In this document: piece by piece, positions 52,401-61,000 of the stretch | How the letters are laid out: each line of letters starts with the position of its first letter | Numbering within the stretch: the first letter of the stretch is position 1 | Source: Cydia pomonella | Taxonomy: Eukaryota; Arthropoda; Insecta; Lepidoptera; Tortricidae | Reading direction: 5' to 3' | Length of the DNA stretch: 64,000 nucleotides | Assembly (NCBI RefSeq): GCF_033807575.1 | Contig: NC_084728.1 | Coordinates: 6,957,451-7,021,450 of the forward strand | The notes under the pieces: generated by a model | Databases searched by the model: none | Told to the model about the DNA's origin: nothing | Seen by the model: the letters and a program-made list of their open reading frames with translations, nothing else | Translations under genes and position numbers: made by a program

Positions 52401-55353
52401 ATCGTGTGTTTGCGAGAAATGGAAAACTACTTATCTCGTGCCGATATATTAAGGTTTTTTTTATTCTAAGATTGCTGTCAGGGCCGCCTGTTGGTTCAAG
52501 GAGGGCCAGCACACGATGCAATAAAAAATAAATGAAATAATAAATAAATAAATATCATAGGACATTATTACATAAATTGACTGAGTCTCACAGTAAGCTC
52601 AATAAGGCTTGTGTTGAGGGTACTTAGACAACGATATATATAATATATAAATATTTATAAATACTTAAATACATAGAAAACACCCATGACTCAGGAAAAA
52701 ATATCCATGCTCATCACACGAATAAATGCCCTTACCAGGATTTGAACCCGGGACCATCAGCTTCGTAGGCAGGGTCACTACCCACTAGGCCAAACCGGTC
52801 GTCGCAATAATAACTAAACAAATGGGGTCACTGCAAATTAAAAAAAGGATAACCTATAAACCTAATTTTTCATTGTGTCAATAAGGCCAGTACCGGAAAA
52901 AAACTGTAAATTTAAAGCCCCTGTAATTTTGTTTCTAAGCAAGATGACTACGGCACTTATTACTGAGATCAAAAGTCTTATTATTATATTATATCTTGCA
53001 ATATAAATAATTCTTATTTACGCTGTTTGGCTTTACACCGGTAAATAGAAGAGGTCACTGAAAAATGGTCTTTTCCAAAAAGCAAGAAAATTTGCAACAT
53101 CCTACATGCCTAATTTCGAAACACTTAAAATCACCTCGAAGTTTCGTGCGTTTCATAATAAATAACTAATTAAGTATGTTGTCTCTTGAACAGAGGTCTC
53201 GAAGCGGCAGATCTCTAGGAACAAGTGACCCTGGGCCCATCACAAAGATTGCTAATAGAATTTGCGAAAATGAAGCATACCTGTCATAATTATCGTAAAA
53301 ACTGAACTACGATGAAAGTCAGTTCAGTACCCCTAGTGTAATTTTAGTCGATAGCGAAACGTGACGTACGCGTTTGCGTTAAGTCTCATTTTGTATGGGT
53401 TTTTGAATAGCGCGCCAAGCGGGACGTTTTGGAAAGTCAAAAATCTCATAAGTACAAAATGACACTTAACGCAAACGCGTACGTCACGTTTCGCTGTCGA
53501 AAATATTTACACTAGGGGTACAGTTCTTCGTACGAAGGTTAGGATAACTAAAGTTACAAGAAATGCGTGTTACTTAATTCTAGGCCAAGTCGAAAATCAT
53601 ACAATTGCCTTCGTACAAAAATCGCATTTGGCAGTTGACATACATAGAATAAGAGCTCCAAACGTCCTGCAGTGCCGTTCTCTCAACTATTATTGGGCTC
53701 AAATCAAAAGTGTATTAAAAGAGAAGAAATAGCCAAAAAACATTAACAATTCCAGCAGTTGTCGGGCTGATGCAGGCAAATATGTAAAACGGGTCCGTAA
53801 AAAGCTGCCTTTGAATCCGCTAGGAAGAAGCTGTCTATCAGTCCTACAGAAAAAAAATAAAAAACCTAACAAATATCTAAATTAAAAGTCGCTTTTAATT
53901 GTAGTTATTCTATAAACCTTAATATGTTCTCAACCGCATCAGTTTTTTTCATCTGCATCAGTTTACAGTTTTTTTCGCATCAGTTTTTTTCATCTGCATC
54001 AGTTTACAGTTTTTTTTTCGGTACACCCCTTAATATACTAAAAATCATGAAGAGTTAAAAATATTTAGAAGTGGAAAAACGTTCACGTGGTGTACTTCCC
54101 TCGTCAGGTTTTTAACTTATTTCTAAGACATGCATTCTCAAGTACACTGTACCTGTTAATTCTTATTTGTTTGATTAAATTCAAGGTGTGAATATCGACA
54201 GTGACGGGTGTTTGTGTGTGTCAATTAGCTTCGAGAACATCTCTATAGATATTGCAACTAGAATGGCCGACTTCATCATCTAAAGTATCCTAATCGGGCC
54301 TGAACCGGTTGCTGGGTCAAACAGTCGCTTGTTTATGGCTAATGAATGTCAGTCCAGGGGTTATCATCCGTCTGTCTACTATTGTTCTCCATTTACGCCT
54401 TGGGGAAGCTTCTGGTACTGTCTGGTAGGATAACTAGGGAATTATTACATACACAGATATATTATTATCTACAACAGGGCTCGGAACCGGTTTATTTTTA
54501 AATCCCGAAATAGCCCAATATTTTTAATTATTTTATACTCTTTACGTAGGACGGGATCATGTTGTTAGCCATTTATATTTAATTTTATTAGTAGCTCGAT
54601 TGATTCCCGACTTACTAATTTGGCGGTATTGATATTTTAATATAAGAGGTAGTTTGACATTTGTCATGATTCATTACGCTGTTGGATTTTGTAAAGTGAA
54701 GTTGGGGAAATAAAACTGTGATTCGTATTCGAGTGTTTTAATTGCAAGTTATCATATCAAATATAAATGGCTAACAATGTGTTTAGGTAACAACTTCGCA
54801 TTATTAGATAGTCCCATTAAAAATGAAATAATAAACCAAAGAACGAAAAAGAACGTAATAATACCGGTATTTTTTGTATGAAGAAAAAACCGGTTCCGAG
54901 CCTTGATCTACAAGCTTTTATTTAACTTGCAATGTTTGTATGTATATTCGGGTCCAATCTTGCAAACTAAATTAGATCCACTTCCCATTATTCGATTGAG
55001 CTGAAACTTCAATAAGATGTCTTACCTGACTTCTTCAAGATTTCCAGAGAGTATCTTCATGAAGCAATGTGAGTCTGCGTGGTCGTGTATAGGGGAGGTA
55101 TGTCCTGCCCCGAACAGAGGATCCTTATGTTGAATGCTCCATTGGCGGCGTGTACCAGGTTCTGGGAGTAATGTTGTCTATGGGTAACAGTCCTTTGAAA
55201 ACATACCTGACTTCCTCAAGGTTTCCAGAGAGTATCTTCATGAAGCAATGTGAGTCTGCGTGGTCGTGTATGGGGGAGGCGTGTCCTGCTCCCCAACAGA
55301 GGATCATGATGTTGAACGCTCCGTTGCCGGCGTCTACTAGGTTCCGCGTGTAA
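43439..55353 (-). CDS. CDO1: cysteine dioxygenase, C-terminal four exons (5' end not found)
   Basis: Exons in transcript order: 55353-55207, 46604-46423, 44233-44064, 43477-43439. Splice phases agree across all joins (TCTCCAG|T; GTCAG|GTATGT; TTTACAG|A; AACG|GTAAGA; TTCCAG|AC; CGG|GTAAGT; TTTTTAG|GTG). The enzyme adds O2 to cysteine to give cysteine sulfinate, using non-haem Fe(II). Visible iron ligands: H-x-H in SPIHDHADSHC (human H86, H88) and H in DALGLHRVEN (H140). The Cys of SHCF (C93) and Tyr of LHLYCPPFDTC (Y157), which form the Cys-Tyr cross-link in mammals, are both present. The second visible exon holds an extra acidic, Cys-rich loop (residues around KSCCDKMEDQDGCLCEEDG), about 30 residues longer than in human. 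The protein ends VMEANECADSQN. The first part (human residues 1 to about 57) is not in view. An 8.6-kb intron full of transposons separates the first two visible exons. Confidence 0.92.
43555..43710. mobile_element. fold-back MITE in the last intron of cysteine dioxygenase
   Basis: ATAGGTAAAAAACTTAAGT and its exact complement form the ends, flanked by TA. Inner arms GTTGTGACGTGTTCGAATAG and its complement match exactly. Arms are about 57 bases with a 40-base loop. It lies about 80 bases from the last exon. Confidence 0.85.
43868..43955. repeat. GGGTTCC family fragment
   Basis: GTTTCGCCATGTCCGTCTG, then GTCCGAGGCTTTGCTCCG, to GTTAGTGCTAGAAAGA. It joins directly onto the partial exon copy at 43957-44036. 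Confidence 0.6.
43957..44036 (-). pseudogene. partial copy of cysteine dioxygenase exon 44233-44064
   Basis: The minus strand reads SLRLYCPPFDSCRVFDSRTG, then KLITVSI, against SLHLYCPPFDTCRVFDSRTG KPTTVTT in the real exon. It lacks the His-ligand segment and both splice sites. A CT-rich microsatellite of about 27 bases separates it from the donor of the real exon. It is dead, but its reading frame is still recognisable. Confidence 0.85.
44340..45230. repeat. SINE and LINE 3'-end cluster in a cysteine dioxygenase intron
   Basis: 44350-44480 (-) and 44855-44960 (-): pieces of the SINE at 56305-56625. 44494-44850 (-) and 44996-45228 (+): GEVPPP LINE 3' ends in opposite orientations, the first with CTCCAGAGGAGTTACATGCG, the second with GGGGAAGTACCTCCACCTTA. 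The head-to-head order suggests independent insertions into the same spot. Confidence 0.65.
45231..46109. other. cysteine dioxygenase intron, no exon seen
   Basis: A (CTAT)n tail follows CAATAAAGAGTATTCC at 45638-45665, a LINE 3' end. CTTCCGACGTTTCGAGGACA near 45770 is a common repeat string of uncertain class. Confidence 0.4.
46110..46350 (-). mobile_element. RTE-like LINE C-terminal fragment
   Basis: The minus-strand frame reads GRGKPRKRWMDCVRDDMKQT, then DRKIWKEKTCCADPK-stop. The DRxxWxxxTxxADPK end is the standard RTE-type C-terminus. The tail is GATGATGATAG. It lies just after (in transcription) the exon 46604-46423. Confidence 0.8.
47592..47710 (-). mobile_element. 5'-truncated LINE 3' end (GEVPPP family)
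   Basis: A T-run, then ACGGTGGCATACAAGCATAC to GTGTTGCCGACCC, reverse of the family 3' UTR. Confidence 0.6.
47940..48122 (+). repeat. repeat 3' end with (CTTTAT)n tail
   Basis: GCCGAGCTTCTTGCCGGTCC, GTTAGAGCCGGTGTAGTTTT and CATTGTAATATGCCTACTTG, then AATAAACTATCTTTATCTTT. A common lepidopteran repeat end, class not assigned. Confidence 0.5.
48200..48665. mobile_element. composite SINE, tRNA-like head on the minus strand
   Basis: The minus-strand head CGTCTGGTCCAGCGGGTTAA ... GACTGCTAAACGAG ... GGGTTCGAATCTCGCCCGG (48440-48372) resembles tRNA-Ser(GCT), but the acceptor stem does not pair. Plus-strand tail sequence includes AGCGAAATCGTTAGAGCCGT, (AT)n and AAGAATTGCTCGTTTAAAGG. Likely one element with another inside it. 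Confidence 0.5.
48764..48829. repeat. 27-bp perfect inverted repeat with 12-base loop
   Basis: AAGGTCTCTCGAGATCAAGA... runs 48764-48790, and its exact complement runs 48803-48829. The loop is GCTGTTTGAAGT. A direct repeat TAATGTAGCTTTCA follows at 48829 and 48860. It does not look like an end-to-end MITE. Confidence 0.9.
49090..49201 (+). mobile_element. RTE-like LINE 3' end with (AAG)n tail
   Basis: GTGGCGATCACAATAGATCA, then CATAGCCCCTGACAAAGAAG repeated AAG. It resembles the last coding segment and tail of the RTE-type fragments elsewhere in the window. Confidence 0.45.
49296..49620. repeat. AAGCTT-ended dispersed repeat, inverted copy
   Basis: TACAAGCTTTTATTTAACTT to CAGCGATAAAAGCTTGT, with GCTGATCTGATGACGGAGAC inside. 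Opposite in orientation to the copies at 17456 and 25549. Confidence 0.6.
49694..50396. mobile_element. full-length GGGTTCC family element, copy A
   Basis: Begins CCGGCCAAGAGCATGTCGGG, then CACGCTCAGTGTAGGGTTCC; ends CATTTGGCTACGGAACCC. About 700 bp, with GACAGACAGACAGACGG near the right. Its inverted mate, closely similar over the whole length, is at 59703-60411. No coding; class not assigned. Confidence 0.75.
50485..50576. repeat. half copy of the TACGATACAAGTGCGAAA MITE
   Basis: ACGATACAAGTGCGAAAAAT to TAAATCGACACGAGTTG. Only one arm is present; compare 55925-56155. Confidence 0.65.
51064..51475. repeat. degenerate TATGGAATAGTTCTATAA tandem repeat, split by a LINE end
   Basis: 18-bp-like units (ATGGAATAGTTCTATAAT) fill 51085-51215 and again 51370-51475. 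The two blocks share the same order of variants over about 100 bases. Between them is 51255-51374, a LINE 3' end (GGTTGACTGGTAGAGAATGC, TGTATTGTGCAATAAAG) of the 40923-41608 family. Confidence 0.75.
51558..51815 (+). mobile_element. RTE-like LINE C-terminal fragment
   Basis: The frame reads KLKWNWAGHVARQSDGRWIK, PWARWVDDIRKTRHFWMRLA and QDRDKWCTPREAYAQQW, then stops; the tail is ATGATGATAT. These are standard RTE-type C-terminal blocks. Confidence 0.8.
52064..52320. repeat. tandem pair of about 155-base repeats
   Basis: TTTTTCACAATCCATAACTCC, GGAACAATATAGGCCTTTGT and CACCTGCATGAAATAAGATC occur at 52066-52165 and again at 52213-52310. Between them is a small palindrome ATAACTCCCTCGGGAGTTA. 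Confidence 0.8.
52545..52802 (-). mobile_element. tRNA-derived SINE
   Basis: The same family as 11752-12017. The minus-strand head has GGCCTAGTGGGTAGTGACC and GGTTCAAATCC; the tail is (AAATAAAT)n at the low-coordinate end. Confidence 0.8.
53328..53521. mobile_element. GTACCCC MITE, second copy
   Basis: GTACCCCTAGTGTA at the left, TACACTAGGGGTAC at the right. The inner GCGAAACGTGACGTACGCG is mirrored by CGCGTACGTCACGTTTCGC. Better preserved than 36580-36770. Confidence 0.88.
53936..54018. repeat. two-copy tandem repeat of about 43 bases
   Basis: GCATCAGTTTTTTTCATCTG, then CATCAGTTTACAGTTTTTTT, occurs twice head to tail. Confidence 0.85.
54467..54913. mobile_element. hAT-type MITE with perfect 8-bp target duplication ATCTACAA
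   Basis: Element 54475-54905: CAGGGCTCGGAACCGGTTT at the left, AAACCGGTTCCGAGCCTTG at the right (one mismatch). ATCTACAA lies at 54467-54474 and 54906-54913. Inner mirrored arms TTGTTAGCCATTTATATTT and its complement. It lies beside the AAGCTT repeat at 54909-55020. Confidence 0.92.
54909..55020. repeat. AAGCTT-ended repeat, truncated at a duplicated exon
   Basis: ACAAGCTTTTATTTAACTTG to GAGCTGAAACTTCAATAAG. It breaks off a few bases from the donor of the pseudo-exon at 55026-55171. Confidence 0.55.
55026..55171 (-). pseudogene. decayed duplicate of cysteine dioxygenase exon 55353-55207
   Basis: 146 bases against 147 in the real exon: one base is lost where TGTTGGGGAGCAGGACAC became TGTTCGGGGCAGGACAT. 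That shifts the frame within the iron-ligand segment. Before the shift it still reads QNLV(H)AANGAFNIRILCSG. The donor GTCAG|GTAAG is intact, but the 3' splice site is CA instead of AG (GACAACA|TTACTCC). It starts 35 bases downstream of the real exon. Inclusion in an mRNA is therefore unlikely. Confidence 0.88.
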
Positions 55354-55465
55354 CTGGAGAAATTAAATAAATGTTAATAATTACATGGAGGTTTTTAGTA
55401 AAAATATACACGGTGTAACACGAGGAACCCGAAAGATTTTAATAGTGTATTCCTGATCACATTTC

Positions 55466-55790
55466 TTCTTCTTCTTCTTTGCCATGTCCCGTTATTTGGG
55501 GTCGGCCCTCCTCGTTCGAAGGCGCCAGGTTTTTCTGTCCTGGGTTGTCTGCGTGTTGATCTGCGCCCGCTCCATGTCTTTGGTAACGGTTGTCCACCAC
55601 GTGGTAAGCGGCCTCCCTTTGCCGTTCTTTTTCTCTGGGATGGCCAAAGCCTTTTTGACATATTCCTTGTCACGTCTCATCACATGCCCGAACCATCTCA
55701 TACGGCTTTCAGCCATCTTTTCTACAATGGGAGCGACCTTGAAAGAGCCTCGTATATATTCATTTCGGACTTCCTGATCACATTTAAAGA
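55466..55790 (-). mobile_element. RTE-like LINE C-terminal fragment with (GAA)n tail
   Basis: The minus-strand frame reads MRWFGHVMRRDKEYVKKALA, GKGRPLTTWWTTVTKDMERA, then DRKTWRLRTRRADPK. The tail is AAGAAGAAGAAG at 55466-55480 in reverse. Nearly intact over about 100 codons. Confidence 0.85.
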
Positions 55791-55924
55791 CTAAAATGTC
55801 ATATAAACTTTTTTGGATTTCGCCTAGTTGAGAGTTAATACAAAGTAAAAAAAAAAAAATGTTACTTTGTGCAAAGCGCCTTTTTGATGGCGATGATATC
55901 ATTATGGGACGTAGTCTAAATATC

Positions 55925-56155
55925 CTTTACAGTACATATGGGGCTACTTTATAGCACTAGTGCGAGAAGTAGCATATTACGTTACTGTGTCGAACATTTA
56001 AAGGGCCATATGTACTGTAAAACGTTGTACGATACATGTGCGAATAGGTAATTCGCAACTCGTGTCGATTTAAAACACTCCCTTCGGTCGTGTTTTAATT
56101 TATCGCCACTCGTTTCGAATTTCCTATTTTTCGCACTTGTATCGTAATGTACTAT
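55925..56155. mobile_element. TACGATACAAGTGCGAAA MITE, best copy
   Basis: AGGGCCATATGTACTGTAAA, GTTGTACGATACATGTGCG, CGTGTCGATTTAAAACACTC and CGCACTTGTATCGTAATGTA. The two halves mirror each other around the AAACACTCCCTTCGGTCGTG centre. Confidence 0.75.
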
Positions 56156-56304
56156 ATTGATAGATATCAAAAAGTGACAAGTAGGTAACATTTAGCAAAA
56201 ACTAGGTAAACTAGGTTATACGGAAAAAAAGTAAAAATTTATTTCATTCTAAGTTCCAGCTTTACTGTTACATTTACCTTTTATGTACAAATACATAAAA
56301 AATA

Positions 56305-56625
56305 AAATAAAATAGAAGCGCTTGTGGCCTAGCGCTAAGAGCGTGTGACTTGCAATTCGGAGGTCGCGGGTTCAAACCCCGGTTCGTACCAATGAGTTTT
56401 TCGAAACTTATGTACGAAATATCATTTGATATTTACCAGTCACTTTTCGGTGAAGGCACAAGGCCTAGTTTACCCTCTGGGTTGGAAGGTCAGATGGCAG
56501 TCGCTTTCGTAAAAACTAGTGCCTACGCCAAATCTTGGGATTAGTTGTCAAGCGGACCCCAGGCTCCCATGAGCTGTGGCAAAGACCGGGACAACGCGAG
56601 GAAGAAGAAGAAGGCAAAATTTACC
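56305..56625 (+). mobile_element. full-length tRNA-headed SINE with (GAA)n tail
   Basis: Head GCGCTTGTGGCCTAGCGCT (A box), GTCGCGGGTTCAAACCCCGG (B box); body with GTTTACCCTCTGGGTTGGAA and CAAGCGGACCCCAGGCTCCC; tail GAGGAAGAAGAAGAAGG. About 310 bp. Confidence 0.85.
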
Positions 56626-56736
56626 TCAACTCATAATTATAACTTTTTTTCCTTCTTTTGGCCACAGAAGTGCGTGGTTAAAATCTTTCGGGTTCCTCGT
56701 ACACCGTATAGATGTACTTTTTTCGAATAATCAATA

Positions 56737-56975
56737 CATTTTACAAGCTTTTTTCCCATTATTCGATCGAGCTGAAAATTCACATACATATGTTATTTGG
56801 GTGACAATGCAATGGTGCCGTCGAGCTGATCTGATGATGAACACAGGAGCGATAGGAACTCTGTGCTAAAACAACGCAACTTAATTGTGTTTGGGTTTGT
56901 TAGAATTGTCTCGATGAGTATTAGTTGCTTGTTGAAAGAAAAGTACAGTCAGAGATAAAAGCTTGATTAAAAAAA
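56737..56975. repeat. AAGCTT-ended dispersed repeat, inverted copy
   Basis: TTTTACAAGCTTTTTTCCCA to CAGAGATAAAAGCTTGATTA, with CGAGCTGATCTGATGATGAA inside. Confidence 0.6.
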
Positions 56976-57116
56976 TATTGTATTTTATTTATTACTTCAC
57001 GAGGACTAATCAATAAAATAAAAAAATTGTTTTCACTGAAAATTTGCGAGGGTAACACTGAAAGTTTTTGGAATATAAAAACAGTAACTATGGAAGCAAT
57101 ATAGGTATTTATAAAT

Positions 57117-57634
57117 ACTTTTGGTTGTACTAAGTAATTTTGAATTAGTACTTCGAACTCTTAGCTACTTCTGTTGCTAACTATATAGTGGAAAGAAGTT
57201 GAAATATAAGTGGAAAAATTACTGCCTTGGTTGAGACTTGAACTCGCGGCATCTGGATCGATACTCCAGCGCTCTGCCATCTAAGCCACCAAGACCTCAT
57301 CCACAGCCAGCGAATCTTTCCACCATATGGGTCTAGGGGACCCTAGTGTCATCTACCGCAAGAGCGTTACATTTCTTAAGAACAATTCCTAGCTGAGCAA
57401 CTTTTCAAATCCTGAAATTTTGAAGCTACGTTTCTGTCGCGCTGCGGGAGTGCGTGCGTGCGATAAGGACAACTGCAGCTGGGACTAAAATTCCCACACA
57501 AAATACTCAAAAATCGAGGTTTCGCTCTCGACTGTTTCCTCCTCCAAAACGCAACCAATCATTATGAAATTTTGGAAATTGCAAGAGGAAGAAATGATCT
57601 ATGCCGCTGTTTTAATTGTTTTGATAGTTGGCCA
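57117..57634. repeat. long tRNA-headed repeat, copy 1
   Basis: The minus-strand tRNA-like head is 57293-57222 (GGTGGCTTAGATGGCAGAGC; anticodon-like stem CTGGA/TCCAG; GAGTTCAAGTCTCAACC). The plus side continues with CAGCGAATCTTTCCACC and ATCGAGGTTTCGCTCTCGAC. The upstream block TAGCTACTTCTGTTGCTAAC is also shared. Copy 2 lies at 58264-59125 in the same orientation; copy 3, headless, at 35095-35480. Confidence 0.7.
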
Positions 57635-58263
57635 CTCTTAACAATAAGACTTCTATTGCCTGGTAGGGAGAGGAAGTGGCCAATTACTTTTGGGGAGCCA
57701 ATAACTATGGCAGTCACCCTAATAATTTTACACTGTAAATTGCGTCAGACAATTCGATGAACAAGCATGTTTTAGGTATTTAAATCATTTTGCTGAGTGA
57801 ACTACTCGTTTTCAAAGACCTGAGTTCCAATACGCCAACTTGTTAAACGTTGAGTGATTTCCTATCGGCCTAGGTAACTAATTAGCTGCCTAACTTAACC
57901 AGATGGCTGCGACATAGAGACATAAATTGAATCCTTAATAATATCAGTATCCGCTTTGTCTACACGTGTATGTAATATTTTTTATCACAAGAGTACTGTA
58001 ACTGAGGCATATGTTATTATTTATAATAATTATCTTATCAATGCTAAATTATTTAGTCAAAACAAAACTATACCACTATCAAAATCCAACTATGGTAACA
58101 AAAATCACGTATCGTATATTTACTTTATCGTCTATAGGCGTGACTGTTATGGGCGTGTTAATTGCATGATAAAGACAAGACAATGCGCTTGTCTCTTTCT
58201 GACATTGATGAAAATCAGGAGCTTTTTATAAATACTTAATTATAATTAACTAATCTTTATAAT

Positions 58264-59125
58264 AAGTAGTTTTGGTTGTGCCAATTAATTCTGAATTAGT
58301 ACTGCGAACTCTTAGCTACTTCTGTTGCTAACTGTATGCTTACTGTGAGTATTTATCCTGTTCAACGGTAGTTTTTTTTTACATTATTTATTCTAAATTA
58401 ATTTTTAACAAGCAGAAACGTGTGCAACGATGCTATTAAGCTAAGAATAATTTTTTAAGTGGAAAAATTACCGCCTTGGTTGAGGCTTGAACTAACGGCC
58501 TCTGGATTGATACTCCAGTTATCTACCAACTGAGCCAACAAGACGTCATCCATAGCCAGCGAATCTTTCCACCGTATGGGTCTAGAAGTCCTAGTGACAT
58601 CTACCGTAAGAGCGTTCCACTTCTTAAGAGCAATTCCTAGCTGAGAAGCTTTTCAAATCTCGAATTTTTGAAGCTATGTTTCTGTCGCACTACGGTGGAC
58701 GGGAGTGCGTGCGTGCTATAAGGACAACTGCAGCTCGGACTAAAATTTCCACGCAAAAAAATCAAAAATTGAGGTTTCGCTCTCGACTGTTTTCTCCTCC
58801 AAAACGCAACCAATCATTATGAAATTTAGGAAACTGGAAAAGGAAGAAATAATATATGCCACTATGTTTTAATTTTCTGGAAATTTGTTGTCATATTTGA
58901 ATACTGCGCCTTTTTTGCAGCCAATTCAATTGAGCCGTTTTTGCGATTTTCGAGGCGCTGTAAGTTTCTTCAAAATAAAATAATCCAAAAAAGAAAAACA
59001 TAGCAGCACAGATATTGTTGATATTGATCTTATTTAAAAAAAAATATTGCTCTAGGTTAAAAATCCAGGGAGGAAACATTTGAGAGCGTTTGTATGGAAA
59101 TATCGCAACTAGGAATTCCTCTTAA
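58264..59125. repeat. long tRNA-headed repeat, copy 2
   Basis: Head on the minus strand at 58536-58465 (TTGGCTCAGTTGGTAGATAA; stem CTGGA/TCCAG; GTTCAAGCCTCAACC). The body extends further than copy 1, to AAAAATCCAGGGAGGAAAC at about 59075. Confidence 0.7.
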
Positions 59126-59149
59126 ACGGCTACCGGAGTACTAAATTAA

Positions 59150-59628
59150 TAGGGTTGTTTCCATCTACAAATCTTAGGGCAGAATTGTATCCCAATTAAT
59201 TCTTTTGGATTATAAGAACATGTTAAACTACTTTTAAGGGACCTGTAATGACCATATTTTTGTAAATATTTAATTTAAAATATCTTTTGGCACACGTCAC
59301 GTGACCAAACTCGAAACGTCTTTGAAGATTCTGATGACATCACAACTCTCGGATTGACACTGTTGACAGTTAGGCGATAAACAACAAATGACAAATGTCA
59401 GTTGACAGCTTGTATTTTCTACGTGTGTATGTAGTTATGTGTCAAACCGTAAACTGTGACGTCACACAATTTTCAAAGAGCGTTTTGGGCGCGAAAGCAT
59501 CCGTCAAAATATATTTTGTTAATTTAACATATTTAAAGCCGTTTTTAGTATAAAAGTTGAATTGTAGGGCAACTTTTAGTTAATATAGAACGTAATACAA
59601 GCGTTTCAAAAAATTGGAAACAACCCTA
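59150..59628. mobile_element. TA-flanked MITE
   Basis: GGGTTGTTTCCA at 59152 and TGGAAACAACCC ending at 59626, with TA on both sides. About 475 bp; inside are TGACATCACAACTC and GTGACGTCACACAATT. It splits the repeat tail at 59125 from AACAAGCAGAAACGG at 59635. Confidence 0.75.
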
Positions 59629-59702
59629 TTCTTAACAAGCAGAAACGGCTCCGAATGATGCTATTATTATTCTCTTTAGTTAATTTATTTTCTTACGTTA
59701 GG

Positions 59703-60411
59703 CTTTTTAGGGTTCCGTAGTCAACTAGGAACCCTTATAGTTTCGCCATGTCCGTCTGTCTGTCTGTCTGTCTGTCTGTCCGAGGCTTTGCTCCCTGGTC
59801 GTTAGTGCTAGAAAGCTGAAATTTGGCATGGATATATAAATCAATAAAGCCGACAAAGTCGTACAATAAAATCTAAAAATTTAATTTTTTTTAGGGTACC
59901 TCCCCTACACGTAAAGTGGGGGTGAAATGTTTTTTTCGCTTCAACCCTAGAGTGTGAGGTATCGTTGGAAAGGTCTTTCAAAACTAATAGGGGTTTTCAA
60001 TAAACATTTTTTGATAAATTGAATATATTCGGAGATAATCGCTCCGAAAGAAAAAAAAATGTGTCCCCCCCCTCTAACTTTTGAACCATAGGTCCAAAAA
60101 ATATGAAAAAAACGTGGAAGTAGAGCTTAAGAAAGACATTAAATGAAAACTATAGCGGGCATGATCAGTTTAGCTGTTTTTGAGTTATCGCAAAAAGTTT
60201 TCATAGTAAAATACTTACTTTAATTAGGTACTGATTATGCAAATTTGCCTATTTGTTTAACTCGGGTGAAAGGTACCGTTTCATCAGCGTTTCATCCCTT
60301 GGTTAACAATTTACTACACTTTAAGCTCCAGTTTAGCTTATTGTGACGGAAGAGTAACTACGGAACCCTACACTGAGCGTGGCCCGACATGCTCTTGGCC
60401 GGTTTTTATTA
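59703..60411. mobile_element. full-length GGGTTCC family element, copy B (inverted)
   Basis: TTAGGGTTCCGTAGTCAACT to CATGCTCTTGGCCGGTTTTT, the reverse of 49694-50396. The right boundary CCGGCCAAGAGCATGTCGGG is identical in both, which fixes the element end. Confidence 0.75.
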
Positions 60412-60485
60412 CAATATGTATATAACAGTAAAATATGAAAACACCTGCAAAACAATACAAAAGATAGAAAGACATTATAAAAAAC

Positions 60486-61000
60486 CTAACCTAGGGTGCC
60501 GCCAGCACCGGGGTAGGCCCCAAGCTGCCGGTGGTCAGGGCCAGGGCAGAGGAACCGTCGGACTATCCGCGCCGTGTCCAAGATCACCGCCTTCTGCATC
60601 TGACCCTTGATCCAACCACCTAGCGAGAGTCTCTCAAGGTGTTGGTCGAGACTCTTCGCTATGAGACCGTTCGCTGAAACGACTATTGGGACAATGATCG
60701 TCGAATCAACATCCCACATGGCGGTTATCTCGTGAGCCAAGTCTAGGTACTTGCTGGACTTGTCCTTCTCGGCTTTCACGAGATTCTCATCATGGGGGAT
60801 GGTGATATCGACGAGCACGGCCCGGCGTTGCGATCGATCTATTATCACGATGTCAGGCTTATTGGCTACAATAGTCCTGTCAGTGATAATAGATCGATCC
60901 CAATAAAGCGTGGCACGACCATTTTCGAGAACTGGCGCAGGTGAGTACTTGTAGTACGGTACTTCGCGGTCCACAAGGCGGTATAGAAGAGCAAGTTGCT
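60486..61000 (-). mobile_element. LINE RT C-terminal fragment (long)
   Basis: A 162-codon minus frame reads VPYYKYSPAPVLENGRATLY, WDRSIITDRTIVANKPDIVI, RAVLVDITIPHDENLVKAEK and KMQ-like GQMQKAVILDTARIVRRFL. This matches the endonuclease-like/C-terminal block of a CR1- or R4-type polymerase (PYYKYxPxxVLEN...MQKAVIL). The frame is open throughout, so fairly young. It is in the spacer of the large inverted repeat. Confidence 0.75.

Larger units (their letters stand above)
55409..56711. mobile_element. TIR element with three nested insertions
   Basis: CGAGGAACCCGAAAGATTTT near 55420-55441 is mirrored by AAAATCTTTCGGGTTCCTCG at 56681-56700. ACACGGTGTAAC and GTACACCGT form the outermost ends. Between them lie a LINE (55466-55790), a MITE (55925-56155) and a SINE (56305-56625). 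Confidence 0.65.

Noticed and set aside
56318..56400. tRNA gene at the start of the SINE
   Set aside because: The A and B boxes are good but the same head and body recur at 19855-20190 with a (GAA)n tail, so it is a SINE.
57222..57293. tRNA gene on the minus strand (anticodon-type stem CTGGA/TCCAG)
   Set aside because: The T arm does not pair well, and the head is repeated at 58465-58536 with a shared long body.
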